From assembly GCA_023392075.1 (NCBI GenBank), contig JAEVZU010000188.1:1-8052 (forward strand): DNA of 8,052 nt, written 5' to 3'. This stretch comes from Bacillota bacterium. Its GTDB lineage: Bacteria; Bacillota; Clostridia; Acetivibrionales; DSM-1351. Shown one piece after another: positions 1 to 6,884 of the stretch (position 1 is its first letter; the number at the start of each line of letters is the position of its first letter). A program made the translations under genes and the position numbers. A model generated the notes under the pieces. It searched no databases and was not told the origin of the DNA. It saw only the letters and a list, made by a program, of their open reading frames with translations.

Positions 1-2
1 GA

Positions 3-650
3 GGATTCACTTCGGTTATGATAGATGGTTCACACCATTCCTTTGAAGACAACATTGCATTGACAAAACAGGTTGTTGAATATGCCCATGCAAGAGGAGT
101 AGTTGTTGAAGCTGAATTGGGAAGACTCGCAGGTATTGAAGATGCTGTCAATGTATCAGATGCAGATGCAGCATTCACAAAGCCTGATGAAGTTGAAGAA
201 TTTGTTACCAAGACAGGTGTTGACTCTTTGGCAATAGCTATCGGAACAAGCCACGGTGCATACAAATTCAAGCCGGGACAGAAACCACAGCTCAGATTTG
301 ATATATTGGCAGAAGTTGAAAAAAGACTTCCCAAGTTCCCAATAGTTCTCCACGGTGCATCATCAGTTATTCCTGAGTTTGTTGAAATGATCAACAACAA
401 CGGCGGAAAAATGCCCGATGCTATAGGTATTCCTGAAGAAATGCTCAGAAAGGCAGCAGCAATGGCTGTTTGCAAAATCAACATTGACTCTGACCTGAGA
501 CTTGCAATGACAGGCAGCATCAGAAAATATTTTGCTGAAAATCCAGGCCACTTCGACCCGAGACAATATCTCAAACCAGCTAGAGAAGCTATAAAGGGAC
601 TTGTTAAGAACAAGATCGTTAACGTTCTCGGTTCAGACGGCAAGGCTTAA
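3..650 (+). CDS. fba: Class II fructose-1,6-bisphosphate aldolase, 5'-truncated by the window edge
   Basis: This is the C-terminal 215 residues of a zinc-dependent aldolase, which interconverts fructose-1,6-bisphosphate with glyceraldehyde-3-phosphate and DHAP in cytosolic glycolysis and gluconeogenesis. The frame is already open at base 3, and the first in-frame ATG (base 18) is internal because GFTSV precedes it in frame. Roughly 90-100 N-terminal residues, including the catalytic Asp/first zinc His motif, must lie upstream. Visible family signatures are GSHHSFEDN (from base 27), VEAELGRLAG, the zinc-ligand histidines of SHGAY (codon at 252) and LHGAS (codon at 351), and the DHAP-contacting KINIDSDLR (from 474). 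The protein ends in LGSDGKA. All nine visible arginine codons are AGA, a uniformity expected of a highly expressed gene and not seen in the genes downstream. It is followed by its own terminator, so it is not co-transcribed with the next gene. The family call is very secure. Confidence 0.96.
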   Translation, partial: GFTSVMIDGSHHSFEDNIALTKQVVEYAHARGVVVEAELGRLAGIEDAVNVSDADAAFTKPDEVEEFVTKTGVDSLAIAIGTSHGAYKFKPGQKPQLRFDILAEVEKRLPKFPIVLHGASSVIPEFVEMINNNGGKMPDAIGIPEEMLRKAAAMAVCKINIDSDLRLAMTGSIRKYFAENPGHFDPRQYLKPAREAIKGLVKNKIVNVLGSDGKA

Positions 651-671
651 TGGGAATATAATCCAAATATA

Positions 672-721
672 ATAAACAGCTTCTGAACTTCGGGTTTGGA
701 AGCTGTTTATATATACTTTTT
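672..721 (+). terminator. Rho-independent terminator of the aldolase gene
   Basis: A perfect 12-bp stem pairs 672-683 (ATAAACAGCTTC) with 699-710 (GAAGCTGTTTAT). The stem can be extended inside by a few pairs closing on a TTCG-containing loop (688-694). A moderately T-rich tail follows (716-721). It starts 22 bases after the aldolase stop codon. Confidence 0.85.
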
Positions 722-743
722 CGGCCGTACATTAAAAAAAATA

Positions 744-771
744 TTGTTTATTACCTTATCTACAATATAGA
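744..771 (+). promoter_or_regulatory. Possible promoter of the HD-domain gene
   Basis: A sigma-A-like pair can be read as TTGTTT (744-749), a 16-base spacer and TATAGA (766-771). It lies in an AT-rich stretch after the aldolase terminator, and would start transcription near 778. The match is imperfect, and an overlapping TACAAT at 761-766 could serve as an alternative -10 box, but I see no -35 box at the right distance from it. The presence of a terminator on each side implies that some promoter lies here. Confidence 0.35.
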
Positions 772-786
772 AAATCAGTTAAGGTA
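752..786. repeat. 7-bp inverted repeat around the possible HD-gene start site
   Basis: TACCTTA (752-758) and TAAGGTA (780-786) are perfect inverted copies separated by 21 bases. They flank the proposed -10 box and transcription start. This geometry would suit an operator. A 7-bp repeat can also arise by chance in AT-rich DNA, so the functional reading is inference. Confidence 0.3.
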
Positions 787-802
787 TTTGCAATATTGGT
801 AT

Positions 803-808
803 GGAGGG
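803..808 (+). promoter_or_regulatory. Ribosome binding site that fixes the HD-gene start
   Basis: GGAGGG lies 7 bases upstream of ATG 816. It falls inside the reading frame that would begin at ATG 801, which argues that 801 is not the start. Confidence 0.8.
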
Positions 809-815
809 AAAAATA

Positions 816-1394
816 ATGAGATATCCAACAATTGACGAGGCCGAGGTAATTTTGAACGAGGCCGCAAAAATGAATCCGGGAGAATGGGTGGCACACAATC
901 AGGTAACTGGATTATGTGCAAGCATGATTGCAGGCAATTGTGCAGGGATGGATGAACAAAAGGCATTTGTGCTCGGGCTTTTGCATGATATCGGACGAAG
1001 GTTCGGCAATAGTGATTTGAAGCATGTTATTAACGGATATAAGTTTATGCTTGAAAAAAGGTATGATGATTGTGCAAGAATCTGTCTGACTCATTCATTT
1101 CCATACAAGGATATCAGCTGTTATAACGGAGAAAATGATTGCTGTATTGAAGAAAGCAATTTTATTCAAAATTACATAGCTGCTGTTGAGTATGATGAAT
1201 ATGACAAACTGATACAGCTGTGTGACGCTATGGCATACCCGGCCGGTCCGTGCCTGATGGAAAAAAGGCTTGTTGATGTTGTCATGAGAAAAGGTTTCAA
1301 TGAGCTGACAATTCCAAAGTGGAAAGAGTTCTTTAAAATAAAGACACATTTTGAGGAAAAGATGAATTGTAAATTGGAAGATTTATTTCAATAG
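816..1394 (+). CDS. HD-domain phosphohydrolase-like protein, 192 aa
   Basis: This is a small soluble protein of the metal-dependent HD superfamily, whose members hydrolyse phosphate esters of nucleotides and related compounds; its own substrate is unknown. The ligand pattern appears complete: H27, the H57-D58 doublet in LGLLHDIGRR, H70, H93 in LTHSF, and D137 in LIQLCDAMA. The C-terminal part (about 140-192) has no motif I recognise. I chose ATG 816 over the in-frame ATG at 801 because GGAGGG at 803-808 sits 7 bases before 816, so the upstream ATG would overlap its own ribosome binding site. There is no signal peptide or membrane segment. The protein is cysteine-rich for its size, with clusters near residues 86-110. 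Terminators on both sides make it a single-gene unit, so its neighbours give no clue to its role. HD superfamily membership is confident, but anything more specific is not. Confidence 0.9.
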   Translation: MRYPTIDEAEVILNEAAKMNPGEWVAHNQVTGLCASMIAGNCAGMDEQKAFVLGLLHDIGRRFGNSDLKHVINGYKFMLEKRYDDCARICLTHSFPYKDISCYNGENDCCIEESNFIQNYIAAVEYDEYDKLIQLCDAMAYPAGPCLMEKRLVDVVMRKGFNELTIPKWKEFFKIKTHFEEKMNCKLEDLFQ

Positions 1395-1417
1395 CCTATT
1401 ATTATATAAGTTTATTC

Positions 1418-1455
1418 AGCTTCTTAAGCCTTCTGAAGGCTTAGGAAGCTTTTTT
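1418..1455 (+). terminator. Strong rho-independent terminator of the HD-domain gene
   Basis: A 15-bp stem pairs 1418-1432 with 1436-1450, with one G-T wobble and a tight CTG loop. It runs directly into a six-T tract (1450-1455). It begins 24 bases after the TAG stop codon. The outer arms AGCTTC/GAAGCT are the same as in the aldolase terminator. Confidence 0.93.
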
Positions 1456-1585
1456 GCTTATATCGGGATATGTTGAAGCCAGACGGCTGGGAAAGTAATT
1501 TTTTACAAGTAAGATAAAATTCTCAATAATAGAAAACAAAATTCATTATTTTATATTAAAAAAATATTAAATATTCTGAGATTTG

Positions 1586-1614
1586 TTGAGATATAGGGTC
1601 GAATTGTTTATATT
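1586..1614 (+). promoter_or_regulatory. Sigma-A-type promoter of the GHL10-amidase gene
   Basis: TTGAGA (1586-1591), an exact 17-base spacer and TATATT (1609-1614) make a good vegetative promoter, preceded by a long AT-rich stretch (about 1500-1580) that could act as an UP element. Transcription would start near 1621, giving a leader of about 60 bases to ATG 1683. The rest of the 1456-1585 spacer shows nothing I can name. Confidence 0.5.
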
Positions 1615-1682
1615 TATAGTAGAAATATATTATGGGTATTTTTAACTATTTGATTTTTATGATTAATGACGTGGGGGTAAAA

Positions 1683-4676
1683 ATGAGAAAAAAAGCGGGA
1701 GTAGTTTGTCTTTTACTTGTTATTTTGATGCTTTTTCCGGTAGTGGGGTACAAGGTGTTTACAGAACAGGAGTATCCGGGAAATGTGACAAATGCACAGG
1801 AAATAGCTGCAGTTGAGGATATGCGAGGAGTATGGATTGCGTCGGTAAGCAATATTGACTTTCCCTCCAAGCCTGGACTAAGTGCGGAACAGCAAATGAA
1901 AGAGCTCGATGCGATTGTGGATAATGCCGGGTACATGGGGTTAAATGCCATATTCTTTCAGGTGCGTCCCACAGGAGATGCATTGTACAAATCATCAATT
2001 TTCCCATGGTCCGCTTATTTGACAGGCAAGCAGGGAAAGGCAAATGACAAGGGTTTCGATCCGTTGGCATATATTATAGAGCAGGGACATAAAAAGGGCA
2101 TACAAATACATGCATGGCTGAATCCTCTCAGGCTTTCAATGGGCACAACTTCAAAACCTGATAAAAATGTGGAGGTTTTATCAGCCGGACATCCTGCCAG
2201 AAAAATAGCCAATGCAGTAGTGGCGGCAGGCAACGGCAAGCTATATCTGGATCCGGGCTCACCGGAAGCCATAAAGCTTATTACTGACGGAGTTGCTGAA
2301 ATTCTTAAAAATTATGATGTTGACGGTATTCATTTTGATGATTATTTTTATCCGTCAAAAAGTGAATGCAACGGTAAGGACTTTAATGACAGCAAATCCT
2401 ACGAAAAATACAAGGGTTCCTTCACCAACAAGGATGACTGGCGCAGAAACAATATAAATACACTGGTAAAGAGTACATACGACACTGTAAAAGCAATAAA
2501 ACCCCAGGCTCAGTTTGGAATCAGTCCGTTTGCAATATGGTCCAACAAGGATAAAAATGCAGAAGGTTCAGATACACAGGGCGGTATATCAACATATTAC
2601 GATCACTATGCCGATACAAAGAAATGGGTAAGGGAAGCATACATAGATTATATAGCACCTCAGATATACTGGAATATAGGCTTTAAAATTGCAGATTATT
2701 CGGTAATTCTGGATTGGTGGAAGAACGTATGCAGCGGCAGCAATGTCAAATTATATGTAGGACATGCCGCTTACAAGATAAATGATTCCTCACAGGCAAA
2801 CGAGTGGCTTGACCCGTTGCAGATACCCAAGCAGATTGCAATGAACAGAGACAGCAAAGCTGTCAGCGGAAGCATATTCTACGGATATTCGAATCTGAAA
2901 GCAAATGTGTTGGGAATCAAGGACAAACTGAGAGGAATATATGTGGCCGGCAGGGAGGCTGGCAGTACGGTACCCGAAGACCGTCAGCTTTATATTGCCG
3001 CTCCCGACAACGGGTATAAAACCTCCTCTTCAAAGGTGAGCATAATGGGAAGTTGTGACCCGGACCAGCCGCTGTACCTGAACGACATTGAGATAACTCC
3101 GTCGGAGGATGGGTATTTTACGGTTTATCAGGAGCTGCAGGTTGGGGAGAACAAACTTGTTTTCAAGCACAAGGGTAAGGAAACAGTATTTAAAATAACA
3201 AGAACGGCTGCTTCATCATTTGCACCATATCAGATGAACAAGCCGGGCTTCAGGTCCGGATATTTTTCACCGGTTGCGTCCATGACTATGAAAACAGGCC
3301 AGAAAATCGACTTTTCCTGTGTAGCGCCCACCGGAGCGAAAGTATGGGTGGAGATAGGAAAATACAGGGTCGAGCTTGCCAATGCCGGTGACATGGATTC
3401 CAATGGAGGAGCAATCACCCCGGCAAGATATAAAGGAACCTTTACTATGCCTGCAGTATCGGGAAGTCAGAAAATACTGAATCTTGACAAGCCCGTTTTT
3501 GTCATGGAATACCAGGGGCAAAAGATAACGAGTAAACAGAACAATACTCTCAGCATTCAATCCGACAAGTATTATAAATATGCCCTTGTCAGCACTTCCG
3601 AGGCCGAAGCCGTGGCAAGGTCGGGACCATCGTCGGATCAAGCCAGGGTTACTCCGTTAATAAACGGTGCGGTGGATTACATCGTAGGTGAGCAGAACGG
3701 TTATTATCTGCTGAAAAGCGGTGTCTGGACCGACAAGAAATATGTTAAGACAGTGAATGACAAACCTCTTGCCTCCAACAAAATATCCTCTGTAAATGTA
3801 AAGGATAATGGAAGCTATACCGATATTACTTTTAAAATGCCTGTCAATATGGTATTTGGTATAGAAGCATCGCCATCGGCAGTAATTTTGAAAATATACG
3901 GTACGACAGGTATTAGTGCAGGGGCGGCAGCGCCGGGAGCAGCCATTTTCAAATCCATAGATTATATGGCAGTCGACGGTGCGGCTCAATACACCTTTAA
4001 TTTGAAGTCACCTGACAACTATTTCGGGTATTATGCCCAGTATAAAAACGGAGCACTTGTTTTATCACTTAAGAACGCACCAAAGATTTCGGGCACCGGA
4101 AGCAAACCGCTGACAGGCCTGAGAGTTTTACTCGATGCAGGTCATGGCGGAAGTGAAACAGGAGCCATTGGACCTCTTGGAAAATACGGCCTGTATGAGA
4201 AACAGATCAATCTGGCTATTACTTTAAATACCAGAAAATATCTGCAAAACTTGGGTGCTGCCGTTATTATGACCAGAACAAACGACAAGACTGTCAGCCT
4301 CAATGAAAGAGCAAATTTGATAAGAAAAGAGAAACCGGATATAGCGGTTTCCATTCACAACAATTCCATGGATGTGACTGCAGACTACACTAAGCACGTA
4401 GGTTTGCTGGTATTATATTCGAAGGATAGTTCAAAAGCTGCGGCAGGTTTTGTGAAGGATTCATTGGTAGCGGACCTGAAGCGCAACGATGGAGGGTATA
4501 GATGGCAGAGTCTTTCGGTATGTACTGTTACTCAATCTCCTGCCATATTGATTGAAGGCGGCTTCATGTCAAACCCTGCCGAGTACCAGTGGATGTCCAA
4601 TTATGATAACCAGGTACAAATAGCTAATTCCATAGGCAAGGCAATACAGGATTGGGCCGTAAAGAACACAAGATAG
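1683..4676 (+). CDS. Exported GHL10 glycoside hydrolase fused to a zinc N-acetylmuramoyl-L-alanine amidase (Amidase_3), 997 aa
   Basis: A large cell-envelope protein expected to act on peptidoglycan outside the membrane. Order: N-terminal signal or anchor (MRKK, then a hydrophobic run to about residue 24, no clear AxA cleavage site); GHL10/DUF187-type (beta/alpha)8 domain at about 47-420 with RGVWIAS, QVRPTGDALY, HAWLNP, GIHFDDYFYP (from 215) and APQIYWN (from 325); Ig-like module at about 436-508; an unassigned beta-rich stretch to about 635; SH3-like module at 637-690; AMIN-like module at about 699-803; Amidase_3 at 813-997. The amidase has its zinc ligands H821 (DAGHGG), E839 (LYEKQ) and H892 (SIHNN), plus the catalytic-type glutamate E958 (EGGFMSN), so it looks active. 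Amidase_3 enzymes cut the bond between MurNAc and the stem peptide; GHL10 enzymes such as E. coli DigH cut peptide-free glycans. I chose ATG 1683 over ATG 1632 because GGGGG at 1673-1677 precedes it and it begins directly with the signal-like MRKK. The AMIN, SH3 and Ig labels are weaker than the two enzyme domains. Confidence 0.93.
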   Translation: MRKKAGVVCLLLVILMLFPVVGYKVFTEQEYPGNVTNAQEIAAVEDMRGVWIASVSNIDFPSKPGLSAEQQMKELDAIVDNAGYMGLNAIFFQVRPTGDALYKSSIFPWSAYLTGKQGKANDKGFDPLAYIIEQGHKKGIQIHAWLNPLRLSMGTTSKPDKNVEVLSAGHPARKIANAVVAAGNGKLYLDPGSPEAIKLITDGVAEILKNYDVDGIHFDDYFYPSKSECNGKDFNDSKSYEKYKGSFTNKDDWRRNNINTLVKSTYDTVKAIKPQAQFGISPFAIWSNKDKNAEGSDTQGGISTYYDHYADTKKWVREAYIDYIAPQIYWNIGFKIADYSVILDWWKNVCSGSNVKLYVGHAAYKINDSSQANEWLDPLQIPKQIAMNRDSKAVSGSIFYGYSNLKANVLGIKDKLRGIYVAGREAGSTVPEDRQLYIAAPDNGYKTSSSKVSIMGSCDPDQPLYLNDIEITPSEDGYFTVYQELQVGENKLVFKHKGKETVFKITRTAASSFAPYQMNKPGFRSGYFSPVASMTMKTGQKIDFSCVAPTGAKVWVEIGKYRVELANAGDMDSNGGAITPARYKGTFTMPAVSGSQKILNLDKPVFVMEYQGQKITSKQNNTLSIQSDKYYKYALVSTSEAEAVARSGPSSDQARVTPLINGAVDYIVGEQNGYYLLKSGVWTDKKYVKTVNDKPLASNKISSVNVKDNGSYTDITFKMPVNMVFGIEASPSAVILKIYGTTGISAGAAAPGAAIFKSIDYMAVDGAAQYTFNLKSPDNYFGYYAQYKNGALVLSLKNAPKISGTGSKPLTGLRVLLDAGHGGSETGAIGPLGKYGLYEKQINLAITLNTRKYLQNLGAAVIMTRTNDKTVSLNERANLIRKEKPDIAVSIHNNSMDVTADYTKHVGLLVLYSKDSSKAAAGFVKDSLVADLKRNDGGYRWQSLSVCTVTQSPAILIEGGFMSNPAEYQWMSNYDNQVQIANSIGKAIQDWAVKNTR

Positions 4677-4720
4677 GTTTGCCGACAAAGCCTCTATAAA
4701 ATAAAAAAGTATAACAGATT

Positions 4721-4759
4721 AAATCCACGTCAATAATGAATTGAGAGTGGATTTTTTTT
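4721..4759 (+). terminator. Rho-independent terminator after the GHL10-amidase gene
   Basis: The outer stem pairs AAATCCAC (4721-4728) with GTGGATTT (4747-4754). After a small internal bulge, an inner stem pairs TCAAT (4730-4734) with ATTGA (4740-4744). Eight T residues follow within 4752-4759. It starts 44 bases after the amidase stop codon and ends 39 bases before the next start codon, leaving little room for a separate promoter for the operon. Confidence 0.85.
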
Positions 4760-4798
4760 ATTCCATTCAGTGCATCATATGAATCAATGGAGGCTTGA

Positions 4799-5797
4799 AT
4801 GGTCAAAGTAGGAATACCGAGAGGTTTATATTATTATAAGTTTTCTACTCTGTGGGAAAACTTTTTTACAGAGCTGGGAGCAGAAATTGTAATTTCCGAT
4901 AAAACCAACAAAAACATATTATTGGAGGGTGCCAATAACTGTGTTTCAGAAGCGTGCCTTCCCATAAAGGCATATTATGGCCATGTAATAAATCTGCTTG
5001 GAAAAGCGGACTTTATTTTCCTGCCGCGTTTTACCAGTATTTCAAGAAAACAGTATATCTGCCCGGAAGTTGCCGGGGTACAGGATATGATAAGAAATTC
5101 AATAAAATTGATGCCCAGGATCATAGATACTGAAATCAATCTGAGGAAGAACGATAAAAATTCCTGGCTAGCCGCACAGTATACCGGTGAATTTATAACA
5201 AAGGATAAACAAAAAATAAAAAATGCTTATAAAAACGCATTGGAGGCATATAGAAATGAAAGGCAGGTCATGAAATCCGGAGTATTGACGGATGAGTTCA
5301 AGCAGGAAATAGGCTCAATGCCACTGCGGGTTATTCAAAAACGCAGTACCAATATTACGGTTGCTGTTTTGGGACATTGCTATACGGTTTATGACAGCTT
5401 TATAAACATGGAATTGCTGAGAAAGCTGAGAGATTACGGAATTGGAATCGTAACGCTGGACATGCTTGATTACCGGGAATCAAAGGAAAAATGCAGGGAA
5501 CTTGACAAAATGCTGTTTTGGGATTATGGAACCCGGGCATATGGAGGAATCATTCAGCTCATAGAAAATGGAGGAATAGATGGAGTTATTGCCATAACTT
5601 CCTTTGGCTGCGGAGTTGACAGTTTTGTGATAGAGCTGGTTGAAAAGAAAATAAGGGAGGAATGTGATATTCCATTTATGAAACTGGTTTTGGATGAACA
5701 TTCTGCTGAAGCCGGCTTCTGTACCAGGCTGGAGGCATTTGTTGATATGATCGTGAGGAGGGGTACCCGTGAAAATAACGTTTCCTCATATAGGTAA
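4799..5797 (+). CDS. DUF2229-family acyl-CoA dehydratase activase-related protein (COG3580-like), 332 aa
   Basis: First gene of a three-gene operon with the activase-type ATPase at its end. The N-terminus (KVGIPRGLYYYKF, then FFTELGAEIVIS) is the DUF2229 signature. It is followed by CVSEACLPIKAYYGHV (C48, C53) and YICPEVAG (C88), a cysteine pattern shared with HgdB-like dehydratase subunits that hold iron-sulfur clusters. A second half carries GHCYTVYD (C194), SFGCG (C271) and a closing EAGFCTRLEAFVD. There are eight cysteines in all and no signal peptide or membrane segment, so it is probably cytosolic. Family members usually occur fused to, or beside, 2-hydroxyacyl-CoA dehydratase activases; their reaction is not established. 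GGAGG at 4789-4793, 5 bases before ATG 4799, supports the start. I see no convincing promoter between the preceding terminator and this gene. The last 29 bases overlap the next gene. A cluster-binding role is inferred from cysteine placement and family. Confidence 0.85.
   Translation: MVKVGIPRGLYYYKFSTLWENFFTELGAEIVISDKTNKNILLEGANNCVSEACLPIKAYYGHVINLLGKADFIFLPRFTSISRKQYICPEVAGVQDMIRNSIKLMPRIIDTEINLRKNDKNSWLAAQYTGEFITKDKQKIKNAYKNALEAYRNERQVMKSGVLTDEFKQEIGSMPLRVIQKRSTNITVAVLGHCYTVYDSFINMELLRKLRDYGIGIVTLDMLDYRESKEKCRELDKMLFWDYGTRAYGGIIQLIENGGIDGVIAITSFGCGVDSFVIELVEKKIREECDIPFMKLVLDEHSAEAGFCTRLEAFVDMIVRRGTRENNVSSYR
5756..5763 (+). promoter_or_regulatory. Very strong ribosome binding site for the GTG-started second operon gene
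   Basis: AGGAGGGG lies inside the 3' end of the upstream coding region, with its AGGAGG core (5756-5761) 7 bases before the GTG at 5769. It makes the GTG start convincing and implies translational coupling across the overlap. Confidence 0.85.
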
Positions 5798-6884
5798 TAC
5801 CTATATTACAGCAAAATCCTTTTTGGATGATTTTGGTTCAGAATATGTGGTTCCGCCCTTTAATACAAATAAGACGCTGGAACTGGGATCAAAATATACT
5901 TCTGAGTCACATTGTCTGCCCTTTAAACTTTTTGTAGGCAATATGCTTCAGGCTCATGAACTGGGTGCCGACACCATGCTGATAACCGGTGGCTGCGGAC
6001 CATGCAAGCTCGGATACTTCGGAGAGATGCTGAAAAAAACCGCGGCTGAAATAGGAATAAAAATGGATATTATAACTCTTGAGGTTCCGGATCAGGGTTT
6101 GAAGGAACTTGCAGCAAGAATTAGGAAGGTCAGCGGCGGTTCAAGCTATCTGAATGTTGCAAAGGCGGTAAACGCAGCTAAAAATGTGGCAGTTCAGCTG
6201 GACAGCCTGGAAAGGCTGTCGCGTATCAAAAGAGCCAGACAGCTTGAACCGGGAAGTGTTGATAAGCTGTACCGGGGCTTTCAAACCGGGATTCTGCAGG
6301 TCAAAGGATCCAAAGACATATTAAAGTTTATCAGACAAACGGAAAAGGCACTTAAGAAGCTGCCTGTAAATGATAAGGCACAGCCCTTGAAAGTCGGCAT
6401 TGTAGGTGAGATTTATACTACAATCGAGCCATATGCTAATTTTTCCATTGAGAGAATGCTGGGCAATATGGGCGTGGAGGTGGCAAGGCAGGTTACGGTC
6501 AGCGGCTGGATCATAAATGACATGCTGAAAAAAGGTCTCCGCCTGCCCGGGGAAGCGGAAGATGTAAGAGAATCAAAAGCATATATGAGCAGTATGGTAG
6601 GAGGACATGCCCATCACACTGTGGGCAATACCGTCGTACATGCAAAAGAAGGCTATGACGGAGTAATTCATCTTTATCCTCTGGGCTGCATGCCTGAAAT
6701 TGTATCGCAGGCTATTCTTCCGGCAGTGGAAGAAAATCATCAGATTCCCGTAATGACCATAATCAGGGACGAAATGACGGGAGAAGCCGGATTTAATACC
6801 AGAGTTGAAGCATTTGTCGATTTAATTAAAAAGAGAAGGGAAGAACACTTGAATGAGCAGAATAAAATGTTATATGGGTATTGA
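5769..6884 (+). CDS. HgdB-like/DUF2229-related acyl-CoA dehydratase activase-associated protein (COG3581-like), 371 aa
   Basis: Second gene of the operon, starting with GTG behind AGGAGGGG and overlapping the previous gene by 29 bases and the next by 32. It contains exactly four cysteines: C49 in ESHCLPFK, C76 and C79 in GGCGPCKLGYFGE, and C307 in YPLGCMPEIV. All four are in motif-like settings suitable for binding an iron-sulfur cluster. The closing segment EAGFNTRVEAFVDLI matches EAGFCTRLEAFVDMI of the preceding protein, and both share a CLP-[IF]-K motif near residue 50, so the two look like distant paralogues able to form a heterodimer, as HgdA and HgdB do. A helical, lysine/arginine-rich linker lies at about residues 130-205. 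No membrane segment or signal peptide is seen. It corresponds to the C-terminal part of the large fused CoA-activase proteins of anaerobes. The substrate is unknown, and calling it a dehydratase would go beyond the evidence. Confidence 0.83.
   Translation: MKITFPHIGNTYITAKSFLDDFGSEYVVPPFNTNKTLELGSKYTSESHCLPFKLFVGNMLQAHELGADTMLITGGCGPCKLGYFGEMLKKTAAEIGIKMDIITLEVPDQGLKELAARIRKVSGGSSYLNVAKAVNAAKNVAVQLDSLERLSRIKRARQLEPGSVDKLYRGFQTGILQVKGSKDILKFIRQTEKALKKLPVNDKAQPLKVGIVGEIYTTIEPYANFSIERMLGNMGVEVARQVTVSGWIINDMLKKGLRLPGEAEDVRESKAYMSSMVGGHAHHTVGNTVVHAKEGYDGVIHLYPLGCMPEIVSQAILPAVEENHQIPVMTIIRDEMTGEAGFNTRVEAFVDLIKKRREEHLNEQNKMLYGY

Noticed and set aside
801..815. ATG 801 as start of the HD-domain gene
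   Set aside because: GGAGGG used by ATG 816 overlaps this segment, and no ribosome binding site precedes 801.
1477..1490. AGCC/GGCT mini-hairpin upstream of the amidase promoter as a riboswitch element
   Set aside because: It has only a 4-bp stem, lies upstream of the predicted transcription start, and shows no conserved riboswitch core that I can recognise.
1646..2070. Minus-strand open frames of about 100 residues inside the amidase gene
   Set aside because: They lie opposite a confident coding region, have low-complexity or cysteine-rich compositions typical of antisense frames, and match no family I recognise.
3267..3989. Minus-strand open frames of 124 and 110 residues
   Set aside because: They are shadows of the amidase linker region, with no plausible ribosome binding site or domain and no independent promoter or terminator.
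4677..4798. Dedicated promoter for the activase operon
   Set aside because: TTGAGA at 4741-4746 has no -10 box at a suitable distance, and other AT-rich boxes precede the terminator or touch the ribosome binding site. Read-through from the amidase gene or a poor promoter both remain possible.
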